Assembly: GCA_026394565.1 (NCBI GenBank)
Contig: JAPKYA010000012.1
Location: forward strand, 1 to 50,233
Source: Methanothrix sp.
GTDB lineage: Archaea > Halobacteriota > Methanosarcinia > Methanotrichales > Methanotrichaceae
DNA: 50,233 nt
Reading direction: 5' to 3'
The stretch's first letter is position 1, and each line of letters begins with the position of its first letter. A program made the position numbers and the translations under genes. The notes beneath the pieces were generated by a model. That model had not been told where the DNA came from. It did no database searches and saw nothing but the letters and a program-made list of their open reading frames with translations. Shown one piece after another: positions 23,273-35,936 of this stretch.

Positions 23273-26200
23273 ATGGCGCGGCTAGAGGAACTCACACCAG
23301 GGGCGATGGTCAAAGGCATACTGCCTGACGGCCTCATCACAGTGATTCAGGCGAAATGGCATGGCTCCAATGTGGTGGAGCTGACCTACAAGGACAGCTC
23401 GGGCAGCCCAAGATGCGAGCTTTTATACCGCGATCGTGAGCCGATATTAGAGATTGCATCAACTGGCCTTCCCTGGTCCTTCGATGCCGATGGCAAATTG
23501 TTCCGCCTGGTATCGGAGGCGCGCCGCATACGCATGGCATATCTCTTCGATCCGCTGCTCGCCGTTAATACCTCGCTCGTAGACCCACTACCGCATCAGA
23601 TAACTGCAGTTTACGCTGAGATGCTTACTCGCCAGCCGCTGCGCTTTCTTTTGGCGGACGATCCAGGTGCAGGCAAGACTATCATGGCAGGGCTTCTCAT
23701 CAAAGAGCTCTTGGTCAGGGGTGATCTGCATCGGTGTTTAATCTGCGCTCCCGGCAGCCTGGTGGAACAGTGGCAAGATGAGCTAGGCAGCAGATTCCAT
23801 TTGCCTTTTGATATCATCACCAAAGAGACCGTGGAGGCTTCTCGCAGCGGTAATCCCTTTGCTGAAAAGAACCTAGCCATCATGCGTTTGGATCACGTCA
23901 GCCGTAATGATGAGCTACAGGCAAAGCTTGAGCAAACTGATTGGGATCTCATAATTTGCGATGAGGCCCACAAGATGTCTGCCACTTTCTTTGGGGGTGA
24001 GGTGAAATACACCAGGCGCTATCACCTGGGCAAGCTTCTTTCTAGACTTACCAGGCACTTTCTACTTCTAACCGCGACTCCACACAATGGTAAGCCGGAG
24101 GACTTTCAACTCTTCATGGCCCTACTTGATGGGGACCGATTTGAGGGCAAGTTCCGCGACGGCGTGCACAGTGTCGATGTCTCAGATTTAATGAGGCGCA
24201 TGGTAAAAGAGGATCTTCTCAAATTCGATGGCAAACGACTATTTCCTGAGAGGCTCGCCTATACTGTAAACTACAGCCTCACCAGTATTGAAGCGGATCT
24301 CTATGCTCGTGTCACAGATTATGTCCGAGAAGAGTTCAACCGGGCCGATGCCCTGGAGAATGAAGGCCGAAAAGGTACTGTTGGCTTTGCCCTCACAACA
24401 TTGCAGCGTCGATTGGCCTCCTCGCCGGAGGCGATTTATCAATCCTTGCTGCGCAGGAAAGAGCGCCTTGAGAAGCGGCTACGTGAAGAGAAATTGTTGA
24501 AGCGAGGCTCTGAAGCACGGATAGAGGCCGCAAAAGATCTGCCCAGTCTCACCGAAGAAGAGATGGAGGATCTGGAAGATTCCCCCGACCTGGAAATAGA
24601 GAAGACCGAGGAGAAGGTAACGGATCAGGCCACAGCTTCTCAGACCATAGCTGAACTGGAAAAAGAGATATCCACTTTAAGAGACCTTGAGATTTTGGCC
24701 AGAAAGGTCAGGGCCAGCGGGAAAGACAGGAAATGGGATGAGCTGTCCAAGCTTCTCGATAACAATCCGGAGATGTTCGACGCTCATGGCCACAGAAGAA
24801 AGCTGGTGATATTCACTGAGTTTCGGGATACTCTGAACTATTTGTCCGAACGCATCAGAAACCAACTGGGGCATCCTGAATTTGTTACCACCATTTACGG
24901 AGGTATGGGCCGGGAAGACCGGAAAAAAGCTAAAGAGGCATTCACCCAGGATAAGGATATTCTGATATTAGTAGCCACTGATGCTGCCGGCGAGGGCATC
25001 AACCTTCAAAGAGCACATCTTATGATCAACTACGACCTGCCCTGGAATCCCAACCGCCTGGAGCAACGCTTTGGTCGGATTCACAGGATAGGGCAGACCG
25101 AGATCTGCCACCTCTGGAATCTCGTGGCTGCTGAGACCCGAGAGGGTGAGGTCTACAATCTCTTGCTGCGAAAGCTGGAGGAGGAGAGCCTTGCTCTGGG
25201 CGGCAAGGTCTTTAACATCCTGGGAAAAGTTACATTTGAGAATAAATCGCTGCGAGAGCTTCTCATAAAAGCGATAAGGAAAGGCGAAAGTCCGGAGGCG
25301 CGCGCCTGGCTAAATCAGGTCGTAGACAATGCTTTGGATAAGCAGCAGCTCATTGCTCTGATAGAAGAGCACGCCCTGGTGCATGACAGCATGGACGTAA
25401 GCCAGGTCATGCGGATAAAAGAAGATATGGAGAGGGCTCTGGCAAGGAGATTGCAGCCTCATTTTATAGCATCCTTTTTCCTGGAGGCTTTCAAGCTGCT
25501 GGGTGGAAGCATCCGGGAGCGAGAACCGAAGCGCTATGAGATCAGCCATGTCCCTGCCGTCATCCGGAATAGAGACCGAATGATTGGAACAGGAGAGGCC
25601 GTGCTAACGCGGTACGAGCGGATATGCTTCGAGAAGGAGATGATCAATGTGCCGGGAAAGCCATTGTCCGCTTTTATATGCCCAGGCCATCCCCTTCTGG
25701 ATGCTGTTATTGACATTATTCTAGAGCGGTACAGGGATCTGCTGAAGAACGGTGCTGTTCTCATCGACCCCAGCGATCCGGGAGAGAAGGCAAAGGCACT
25801 GGTTTATTTGGAGCACTCAATCCAGGACGCCAGGACAACCAAGTCCGGAGAGTACAGGGTAGTCTCCAAGAGGATGCAGTTTGTGGAGATCGGACCGGGC
25901 CAGGAGGCAAATAACGTCGGATATGCGCCTTACCTGGACTACCGGCCTGCGACGGTTGAGGAGCAGGAGATCATCAAGCCGTTGATGAGAGAGGCCTGGA
26001 TCTGCAAAGGCCTGGAGGAGATGGCCTATTCCTATGCTGTGGAGCACCTGGTTCCTCAGCATCTCTGCGAGGTGAAAGAGAGGCGTGAAGAGTTGATCAC
26101 CAAGACCTTGATCGCGGTCAAAGACAGGCTTACCAAGGAGATCAACTACTGGGATCATAGAGCCAATGAGCTGCGAGAGCAGGAAAGAGCCGGGAAGGTA

Positions 26201-26800
26201 AATGCCAAAATCAACTCTGCTAAAGCTCAGCAAAGAGCGGATGATTTAGATGGCCGCCTTCAGAAGCGCATAACTGAGCTGGAGCAGGAGAGAAGGCTCT
26301 CGCCCATGCCGCCGGTGGTTGTGGGCGGTGCTCTGGTGGTGCCTCAGGGATATCTGGACAGGGTCATGGGACGGAAGAGTGGAGAGAGCCTCTCGGTCAA
26401 TGCCGTGGAAAGGGCCAGGGTAGAGCAGATCGCCATGCGAATAGTGATGCAGGCCGAAGCAAAGCTAGGCTACGAGCCCAGGGATGTGAGCCGTGAGAAC
26501 TGTGGCTATGACATCGAGTCCAGAAGGCCGGATACAGAGCCGCAAGAAGGCGGAAGGCTGCGGTTCATCGAGGTCAAGGGCCGAGCCTCGGTAGCGGATA
26601 CTATTACGATTACCAAGAATGAGATCCTGACCGGGCTGAACAAGCCGGAAGACTATATCCTGGCCATCGTTCTGGTGGATGGGGATCAGACAGAGCTGTG
26701 GTATTCCCAAAAGCCGTTTGGCAAGGAGCCGGACTTTGGGGCAGAGAGCGTGAATTATTCAATAGATGATCTTCTTGTCGGAGCAGAAGGTCCTCTTTGA
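23273..26800 (+). CDS. SNF2/DEAH-type helicase with C-terminal DUF3883 nuclease-like domain
   Basis: 1175 residues. Superfamily II helicase motifs: LLADDPGAGKTIMAGLL (motif I, about 127-143), DEAHKMS (motif II), LLLTATPHNG (motif III), ATDAAGEGINLQRAHL (motif V) and QRFGRIHRIGQ (motif VI). The long C-terminus ends in DUF3883, with D1080 in GYDIE and E1100-V-K1102 in FIEVKGR, the arrangement of PD-(D/E)xK nucleases. Coiled-coil segments lie between helicase and DUF3883. Helicases of this form recur in archaeal and bacterial defence islands beside DUF1156 methylases and DUF499 ATPases, as here. A leaderless ATG is preferred over the GTG at 23261. Confidence 0.88.
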   Translation: MARLEELTPGAMVKGILPDGLITVIQAKWHGSNVVELTYKDSSGSPRCELLYRDREPILEIASTGLPWSFDADGKLFRLVSEARRIRMAYLFDPLLAVNTSLVDPLPHQITAVYAEMLTRQPLRFLLADDPGAGKTIMAGLLIKELLVRGDLHRCLICAPGSLVEQWQDELGSRFHLPFDIITKETVEASRSGNPFAEKNLAIMRLDHVSRNDELQAKLEQTDWDLIICDEAHKMSATFFGGEVKYTRRYHLGKLLSRLTRHFLLLTATPHNGKPEDFQLFMALLDGDRFEGKFRDGVHSVDVSDLMRRMVKEDLLKFDGKRLFPERLAYTVNYSLTSIEADLYARVTDYVREEFNRADALENEGRKGTVGFALTTLQRRLASSPEAIYQSLLRRKERLEKRLREEKLLKRGSEARIEAAKDLPSLTEEEMEDLEDSPDLEIEKTEEKVTDQATASQTIAELEKEISTLRDLEILARKVRASGKDRKWDELSKLLDNNPEMFDAHGHRRKLVIFTEFRDTLNYLSERIRNQLGHPEFVTTIYGGMGREDRKKAKEAFTQDKDILILVATDAAGEGINLQRAHLMINYDLPWNPNRLEQRFGRIHRIGQTEICHLWNLVAAETREGEVYNLLLRKLEEESLALGGKVFNILGKVTFENKSLRELLIKAIRKGESPEARAWLNQVVDNALDKQQLIALIEEHALVHDSMDVSQVMRIKEDMERALARRLQPHFIASFFLEAFKLLGGSIREREPKRYEISHVPAVIRNRDRMIGTGEAVLTRYERICFEKEMINVPGKPLSAFICPGHPLLDAVIDIILERYRDLLKNGAVLIDPSDPGEKAKALVYLEHSIQDARTTKSGEYRVVSKRMQFVEIGPGQEANNVGYAPYLDYRPATVEEQEIIKPLMREAWICKGLEEMAYSYAVEHLVPQHLCEVKERREELITKTLIAVKDRLTKEINYWDHRANELREQERAGKVNAKINSAKAQQRADDLDGRLQKRITELEQERRLSPMPPVVVGGALVVPQGYLDRVMGRKSGESLSVNAVERARVEQIAMRIVMQAEAKLGYEPRDVSRENCGYDIESRRPDTEPQEGGRLRFIEVKGRASVADTITITKNEILTGLNKPEDYILAIVLVDGDQTELWYSQKPFGKEPDFGAESVNYSIDDLLVGAEGPL

Positions 26801-26828
26801 AAGGTTTAGGGAAAGCAAGCACTCAGTT

Positions 26829-27056
26829 CTAGCTTACCTGCAGGAATTTATCTCTGACTTTGTCGAAGGTTTCCTCAGCCATTCGCTTGCCCAAGGCTCG
26901 AGGGTCTTCGATTTCTATCATTGCCTTTCTTTGGAAGCATTTGGGCAAATAGGTCTTTTCAATCTCCTTAATCGACCTGTATTTCTTCGGTGCACATGCT
27001 TCCATATTAAGCCCTACAGGTTTTGCATCCATTCTCTGACCGTCCCAGATCAGCAA
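26829..27056 (-). CDS. Hypothetical small protein, third gene of the protease cassette
   Basis: 75 residues from a TTG, or 67 from the ATG at 27032, which is the more likely start. The C-terminal half (PRALGKRMAEETFDKVRDKF) is an amphipathic helix. The rest, including two cysteines (EAC, PKC), is not recognised. No match to a known family is visible. It is co-directional with the 54-residue gene and the protease: if TTG is used it overlaps that gene's stop by 7 bp, otherwise it is 17 bp downstream. Being small and unrecognised, it could be a substrate, an adaptor or a toxin/antitoxin-like partner of the protease. Confidence 0.45.
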   Translation of the reverse strand: MLIWDGQRMDAKPVGLNMEACAPKKYRSIKEIEKTYLPKCFQRKAMIEIEDPRALGKRMAEETFDKVRDKFLQVS

Positions 27057-27214
27057 AAAAGCTCAGCAGCATCGCACCACGAGCTTTTTTCTGGGGGCTT
27101 CTCCGGTGGTTTTTGTTTGACAAATGGGGCGATCGTTTTTTGCATCTCCTTTAGATTATTCCTGGCCTGAACAAAACGATCATTAGCATCCTTGATTTTC
27201 TCCTTATTAGTCAT
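27050..27214 (-). CDS. Small proline/lysine-rich hypothetical protein of the protease cassette
   Basis: 54 residues from the ATG at 27214, which overlaps the last 8 bases of the protease gene (ATGACTAA). A helix MTNKEKIKDANDRFVQARNN is followed by KQKPPEKPPEKSS and a cysteine-containing end. A longer frame from 27253 exists but would overlap the protease gene by 47 bp. No family is recognised. The tight overlap indicates translational coupling with the protease, so the two proteins probably act together. Confidence 0.5.
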   Translation of the reverse strand: MTNKEKIKDANDRFVQARNNLKEMQKTIAPFVKQKPPEKPPEKSSWCDAAELFC

Positions 27215-28121
27215 TTTTTCCACCACCTTTGGGAATCGGCATGGCATATGCATATGTTTTTGTTTCGATGGATTTCGATACTCTTCCGCTTACGTAGTTA
27301 TTCATTCTTATGTACAGCTCATAAATAACTTTCCATAGGTCATCTTTTGCATCAAGTTTTTCGACTTTCAGGCCGCATTTCAGCGCATCGCTTCTGTAGA
27401 TCGGCCGACCGTGTGTTTTTGTCTCCTCGGGGGTCAAAAATATTTGTATCTTTGATCGAATATCGTCTTCTGAAATCCCTTTCATCATCCCATTTGCAAG
27501 GGTCTTTACTGCGATATCCTCAGAGAGAGATTGAATCATCCTCAAATGGTCAATCTCTTTTTCGTTGTAGTTGGAGAGCTGTTGGAGATACGGTTCAAGA
27601 CGACCTTTGGATTTTGTGGCCCTATCAAAGAGATCTTCATAGCTTTTTATAACATTATATGCCGATCCGAATGTATTAGTATTAATTTTAATCTGAGGAT
27701 CTATCGGTCCCAATTCAGAGGTAGGACCCATAAGAATTTTGCTGGCGCCAAAGCATACCATAGTTGCTGCCGATTTAGCTTTATTGGGAACTATCGCCCA
27801 ATATTCATCGGTTCCGCTGTAACTGCGACATGCGCGAATTATCCTCTCAGCAGTAAGACCGCTGCCGCCTGGCGAATTTATTACCAAGGCAAGGCCGTTT
27901 GATAGATCCATTTTTTGGAGAAGACCTTCCAGCATGTCGGCATCCTCGTCGGTAATCATGACCGGGTGATTGAAACTTGTAAAGTAAACTATGACCGGCC
28001 TTCCGAGAATCCTCTCCAAATTTTTTATTATTCTGGTTCTAGTGGCCGGAATTTGATTTTGTTCAGCCATGACTTGTCCAAAAATTGGATCTTTTGTACC
28101 ATCTGTCATCGATAATACCAT
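27207..28121 (-). CDS. SDH_sah/SppA-like serine proteinase (ClpP fold)
   Basis: 304 residues of the serine dehydrogenase proteinase family (clan SK). The oxyanion segment LVINSPGGSGLTAERII is followed by the nucleophile region KAKSAATMVCFGASKILMGP with a Ser flanked by Lys, and by TSELGPIDPQI, all diagnostic. There is no membrane helix, unlike many SppA proteins, so it is cytosolic. Its C-terminal 90 residues (KTYAYAMPIPKG at the end) are variable in the family. It is divergent from the methylase and convergent with the helicase, inside the defence island, and heads a three-gene minus-strand cassette. A role in defence is inferred only from position. Confidence 0.85.
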   Translation of the reverse strand: MVLSMTDGTKDPIFGQVMAEQNQIPATRTRIIKNLERILGRPVIVYFTSFNHPVMITDEDADMLEGLLQKMDLSNGLALVINSPGGSGLTAERIIRACRSYSGTDEYWAIVPNKAKSAATMVCFGASKILMGPTSELGPIDPQIKINTNTFGSAYNVIKSYEDLFDRATKSKGRLEPYLQQLSNYNEKEIDHLRMIQSLSEDIAVKTLANGMMKGISEDDIRSKIQIFLTPEETKTHGRPIYRSDALKCGLKVEKLDAKDDLWKVIYELYIRMNNYVSGRVSKSIETKTYAYAMPIPKGGGKND

Positions 28122-28218
28122 AAGAGATAACTATCTAAAATACTTTTTCCTAGTTGTCCAAACATCCCTCTTTAGCTTATTCATGGCGCAGAGTTGAAAT
28201 TCTAGTTCCATATCTTGA

Positions 28219-31026
28219 ATTGCAGGAGATTTCCCAACGCCCGCCCTATCCTATCGCAAGAAGCTCATCGAGGTCGCCCTGCCCCTGGAGGCCATCAACA
28301 CAGCCTCGGCTCGGGAGAAGTCTATCCGCCACGGCCATCCTTCCACACTGCACCTCTGGTGGTCTAGAAAGCCTTTAGCCACGTGCAGAGCAGTGCTTTT
28401 TGCCTCCATTGTCGATGATCCCTCCAGCCGTCCCGAGGAGTTTCCCACCGAGGCGGCTCAGGAGACGGAGCGCCAGAGACTTTTCAGGATCATCGAGCGT
28501 CTGGTGCTCTGGGAGAACACCAACAATGAGATTGTTTTGAACGAAGCCCGCCGGGAGATCCTGAAGGCAACGGACGGCCATCCACCACCGGTCCTCGATC
28601 CTTTTTGCGGCGGCGGCTCCATTCCCCTGGAAGCGCAGCGCCTGGGCCTTGAGGCGCACGGCAGCGATCTGAATCCCGTAGCGGTGCTGATCACCAAGGC
28701 CCTCATCGAGATCCCGCCCAAGTTTGCCGGAATGCCGCCCGTGAATCCTGAGTCCAGGAAGCAGAAGAAGCTGGGGGACAGGTGGCCAGGTGCCTCAGGG
28801 CTGGCCGAGGATGTGCGCTACTATGGCAAATGGATGAGGGATGAGGCTGAAAAAAGGATCGGGCACCTTTACCCAAGAGCGAAGCTTCTCGACGGCAGCG
28901 ACGCCACGGTTATCGCCTGGCTATGGGCCAGGACGGTGAAGTGCCCAAATCCGGCCTGCGGGACAATGATGCCGCTGGCTAGCAAGTTTTGGCTATCAAC
29001 AAAGAAGGGAAAAGAGGCGTGGGTGGAGCCTTTAATTGATAATAGCAGTGATGATCGTATTATAAAATTTGAAGTCAAGACCGGCCAAGGAATGCCACCA
29101 GAGGGCACAGTCAATCGACGCGGGGCACGCTGCATCGCTTGCGGGACGCCTGTGGGATTTGATTACATCCGGGCAGAATGGAGAGCGAAGCGGATGGAAT
29201 CGCAACTCATGGCAATTGTGGGTGAGGGCAAAAAAGGCAGAACGTACCTGCAACCTATTTCAAGCAATGATGAGACTTCGATATCGGCTAAATTGCAGAA
29301 TGTTCCTGATACAGATCTTCCAAAGCAGGCGTTAGGTTTTAGAGTCCAGATTTATGGGATGACAAAACATCGTGACCTTTTCACTTATCGGCAGCTCATT
29401 GCACTTAGCACGTTTAGCAGCCTCGTAAAAGATGCGAAGGAGCATGCATATAATGATGCCATTAGGGCCAAAATGGCAAGCGATGATACTGCACTAGCTG
29501 ATGGTGGATTGGGCAGCAGAGCATATTCTGATGCAATAGCTTCTTATTTGGCTTTTGCAGTTGACAAAATGGTAGACACGAATACAATTTTGTGTACATG
29601 GCAGGTTGATCCTCCGCGACTTCGAGCTACTTTTGGTCGCCAGGCCTTGCAGATGACATGGGATTACGCAGAAGCAAATATCTTCGGCGATGCGGCTGGT
29701 GACTTCCAGAGATGCTTTGGATCTATTTGCGAAATACTAGACAGACAGAATCCGGTAGCAAATGGTTTTGCTGCACAACTTGATGCAGGACTCACTATAA
29801 AAGACATATCTCTATCTTGTCCAATTATCTCAACAGATCCACCATATTATGATAATATTGGTTATGCTGACTTATCTGATATATTCTACATTTGGCTTAG
29901 AAGTTCTATTGGATCTCTTTATCCCGCATTATTCAGTACTCTATTAACACCCAAGGCCAAAGAATTAATTGCAAGTCCATTCCGCTTCGAAGGAAGTAAT
30001 GAGCATGCGCAAAAATTTTTTGAGAAAGGGCTTATAGATGCATTTGGACACATTAATAAGTCCCAAAATAAAGAATACCCGCTAACAATTTATTATGCGT
30101 ATAAACAAGTAGAAGATGATGGAATTGAGATCGGCGTAGCCTCAACAGGGTGGGAAGTGATGCTTGATATCCTAATGAAAACTGGCTATGCCATTACAGG
30201 GACTTGGCCTTTACATACTGAATTGAACACAAGGAACAGATCTAGGTCATCTAACGCCCTCGCTTCCTCCATCGTCCTCGTCTGCCGGCCTCGCCCCGAA
30301 GACGCGCCTGTGGCCACCCGCCGGGAGTTTCTCTCCGCCCTGAAGCGAGAGCTTCCCGAGGCCCTGCGGCAACTGCAAAAAGGCAACATCGCCCCCGTGG
30401 ACCTGGCCCAGGCGGCCATCGGCCCCGGCATGTCCATCTTCTCCCGCTACTCTAAAGTCCTGGAGGCGGACGGTGAGCCCATGCGCGTGCGGACCGCTCT
30501 GCAACTGATCAACGTCCACCTGGACGAATACCTCTCCGAGCAGGAGGGCGAGTACGATGCCGACACCCGCTGGGCTTTATCCTGGTTCGAGCAGTACGGC
30601 ATGACCGAAGGCCCGTTTGGGGACGCGGAGACGCTCTCCAAAGCCAAGAACACCTCCGTCTCCGGCATGATCCAGGCAGGAATCCTCAAGGCCGGTGCGG
30701 GCAGGGCCCGGCTGCTGAAACGAGAGGAGATGGATGCCTCCTGGTCGCCGGAGTCGGACAGCCGCCTCACCGTCTGGGAAGCGACGCAGTACCTGATCCT
30801 GGCTTTGGAGAGCCGGGGCGAAGCGGGCGCAGCAGTGCTGCTGCAAAAACTGGGAGGCCACGCCCAGAACGCCCGAGACCTGGCCTACCGGCTCTACTCC
30901 ATCTGCGAGCGGAAGAGCTGGAGCCAGGAGGCTCTGGCCTACAACTCACTGGTGATGGTCTGGCCCAGGCTCTCCGAACTTTCCCGGGAAAAAGAGGCTC
31001 AGAGGGGCCTGGATAGCTTTCAATAA
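28219..31026 (+). CDS. DUF1156 adenine-type DNA methylase, start codon missing
   Basis: About 935 residues in the open frame. The DUF1156 N-terminus (YRKKLIEVALPLEAINTASA, then SIRHGHPSTLHLWWSRKPLA) begins at 28252. It is in frame with motif I DPFCGGGSIPLEA (about residue 127) and the catalytic DPPYYDN motif (about 538). Zinc-type cysteine pairs CPNPACG and CIACG lie between. From the stop at 28216-28218 to 28393 there is no ATG, GTG or TTG in this frame. The first standard start (GTG 28393) would cut off the conserved N-terminus. A one-base loss near 28247-28252 or a non-standard ATT start at 28219 would explain it. Probably a self-protecting methylase of the island. Confidence 0.82.
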   Translation: MAGDFPTPALSYRKKLIEVALPLEAINTASAREKSIRHGHPSTLHLWWSRKPLATCRAVLFASIVDDPSSRPEEFPTEAAQETERQRLFRIIERLVLWENTNNEIVLNEARREILKATDGHPPPVLDPFCGGGSIPLEAQRLGLEAHGSDLNPVAVLITKALIEIPPKFAGMPPVNPESRKQKKLGDRWPGASGLAEDVRYYGKWMRDEAEKRIGHLYPRAKLLDGSDATVIAWLWARTVKCPNPACGTMMPLASKFWLSTKKGKEAWVEPLIDNSSDDRIIKFEVKTGQGMPPEGTVNRRGARCIACGTPVGFDYIRAEWRAKRMESQLMAIVGEGKKGRTYLQPISSNDETSISAKLQNVPDTDLPKQALGFRVQIYGMTKHRDLFTYRQLIALSTFSSLVKDAKEHAYNDAIRAKMASDDTALADGGLGSRAYSDAIASYLAFAVDKMVDTNTILCTWQVDPPRLRATFGRQALQMTWDYAEANIFGDAAGDFQRCFGSICEILDRQNPVANGFAAQLDAGLTIKDISLSCPIISTDPPYYDNIGYADLSDIFYIWLRSSIGSLYPALFSTLLTPKAKELIASPFRFEGSNEHAQKFFEKGLIDAFGHINKSQNKEYPLTIYYAYKQVEDDGIEIGVASTGWEVMLDILMKTGYAITGTWPLHTELNTRNRSRSSNALASSIVLVCRPRPEDAPVATRREFLSALKRELPEALRQLQKGNIAPVDLAQAAIGPGMSIFSRYSKVLEADGEPMRVRTALQLINVHLDEYLSEQEGEYDADTRWALSWFEQYGMTEGPFGDAETLSKAKNTSVSGMIQAGILKAGAGRARLLKREEMDASWSPESDSRLTVWEATQYLILALESRGEAGAAVLLQKLGGHAQNARDLAYRLYSICERKSWSQEALAYNSLVMVWPRLSELSREKEAQRGLDSFQ

Positions 31027-31065
31027 TCCGAGAGTTAAAATACTCCGAGATAGTAATATCCATAG

Positions 31066-32211
31066 ATGATCATCTCCCGGCTGATTCTGAAGAACTGGCG
31101 CAACTTCCAGAGCGTAGACGTGCCTTTGCAGGAAAGGATTATCCTGGTCGGCCCCAACGCCTCAGGCAAGTCCAACCTCCTGGATGTCTTCCGCTTCCTT
31201 CGCGACATCGCCAAGGATGGGGGCGGTCTTCAGAAAGCAGTAGCTGACCGGGGACGCCTTCCTAAGATCCGGTGCCTCTCTGCCAGGAGAAGCTCAAATG
31301 TCGAGGTCGAGATCCATCTGGCCGAGTCCTCTGAGGAGCCGGTCAAATGGAAGTACGCTATCGGCATTACCCAGGAAAAAGGAGGAAAGCGCCGTCCTAT
31401 CTTGGTTTACGAGAAGGTCTGGTCGGGCAATGAGCTAATAATAGACAGGCCAGACGAGCACGATAAAGAAGATGCTCAACGTCTTACCCAGACCCACCTT
31501 GAGCAGATCAATTCAAATTTACTCTTCAGAGAGATCGCTGCCTTCTTAACCACCATTCAGTACATGCACCTCGTCCCCCAGCTTCTTCGCTATCCTGATG
31601 CATTCCCCGGCCAGGATATGCCGGGCGACCCCTTTGGCAAAAGATTCCTGGAGGACCTTGCTAGAACGAGCGATAAGACCAGAAGCACCCGGCTGAATAA
31701 GATCGAGAGTGCACTTCACGATGTTGTGCCTCAGCTCAAAGAGCTCTCTTTCATCAAGGACGAAACTGGTGCTCCCCATCTTGAAGCAGTTTATACTCAC
31801 TGGAGGCCAAAAGCAGGAAAGCAACGAGAGGATCAGTTCTCTGATGGCACTCTTCGTTTAATTGCCCTTCTCTGGTCGCTCCAGGAGGGGAAATCGCTTC
31901 TCTTACTGGAAGAGCCTGAGCTTTCGTTGAACGCAGGGATAGTAAGTAAGCTTGCTCCTATGATCTCAAGGCTGCAAAGACAGACAAAAAGGCAAGTAAT
32001 GTTGAGCACCCACAGTCCTGATCTTCTTTCGGATAAAGGAATCGGGGGTGAGGACGTTTTGCTTCTCATACCTGGGCCTGAGGGTACAGAGGTTCAGGTC
32101 GCCACTTCGCAAAAAGAGATTAACGACCTTCTGGAGGGTGGCTTAAGTATTGCAGATGCCCTACTTCCCATCACCAATCCTCAGAGAGCCTTGAGTTCGT
32201 GGGGCATTTGA
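31066..32211 (+). CDS. AAA-family (OLD/RecF-like, ABC-type) ATPase
   Basis: 381 residues. Walker A GPNASGKSN (29-37) follows an N-terminal LKNWRNFQSVD strand typical of RecF/OLD-like ATPases. The ABC signature region is FSDGTLRLIALLWSL, with Walker B LLLLEEPELSLN and the H-loop MLSTHSPDLL. There is no attached TOPRIM or other nuclease domain. It is 39 bp downstream of the methylase, in the same direction, and the next ORF begins 1 bp after its stop. Similar ATPases are common in defence islands, where they sense DNA ends or phage products. The precise role in this system is not known. Confidence 0.85.
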   Translation: MIISRLILKNWRNFQSVDVPLQERIILVGPNASGKSNLLDVFRFLRDIAKDGGGLQKAVADRGRLPKIRCLSARRSSNVEVEIHLAESSEEPVKWKYAIGITQEKGGKRRPILVYEKVWSGNELIIDRPDEHDKEDAQRLTQTHLEQINSNLLFREIAAFLTTIQYMHLVPQLLRYPDAFPGQDMPGDPFGKRFLEDLARTSDKTRSTRLNKIESALHDVVPQLKELSFIKDETGAPHLEAVYTHWRPKAGKQREDQFSDGTLRLIALLWSLQEGKSLLLLEEPELSLNAGIVSKLAPMISRLQRQTKRQVMLSTHSPDLLSDKGIGGEDVLLLIPGPEGTEVQVATSQKEINDLLEGGLSIADALLPITNPQRALSSWGI

Positions 32212-32212
32212 T

Positions 32213-32449
32213 TTGAGCGATCCCAAGGCGCATCTGATCAATTTGGCCCGAATCTCAAGAAAGCGAGATCTTCGGGAGGATATTTTGCCAAGAATCAGGA
32301 GCACCGCAAAGCAGGGCCCCGCATACAACGAACGGCTGGTTTCCTTTGTCAGGGAGGCGTGGAACCCCTCAAAAGCACGCCTTAATTCCCCTAGCCTGGA
32401 GAGAACTCTAAAAGCGCTTGAAGCATTTGCACCCCGTTGGGAATTTTAA
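32213..32449 (+). CDS. Small hypothetical protein downstream of the AAA ATPase
   Basis: 78 residues from a TTG that follows the ATPase stop almost directly (TGATTTG). The protein is basic and helical (LINLARISRKRDLREDILPR; then AYNERLVSFVREAW). No family is recognised. The close spacing suggests a translationally coupled partner of the ATPase. No clear Shine-Dalgarno precedes the TTG, so the start codon is uncertain. Confidence 0.5.
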   Translation: MSDPKAHLINLARISRKRDLREDILPRIRSTAKQGPAYNERLVSFVREAWNPSKARLNSPSLERTLKALEAFAPRWEF

Positions 32450-32505
32450 TACTAATAAGATAATAAAAAATAGGTCAGATCTCAGTTCAAAGGAGAGTTA
32501 GGAAG

Positions 32506-35841
<3,336 letters not shown>

Positions 35842-35936
35842 ACGATCCCAAGCTCAGATTGTGTCGTTCACTGAGGTCTACAATATCCGGAAGAGGCTGG
35901 AATTGACGAATACGCTGATTCAAATGCAATAATTAG

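Noticed and set aside
28154-28378. 74-residue frame upstream of the DUF1156 methylase
   Set aside because: It runs in the wrong frame for the conserved DUF1156 N-terminus. Its first part may be the original leader before a frame change, but it is not a separate gene.
30186-31063. Antisense frames over the 3' part of the methylase
   Set aside because: They are shadows caused by high G+C codon use; none has a recognisable domain.
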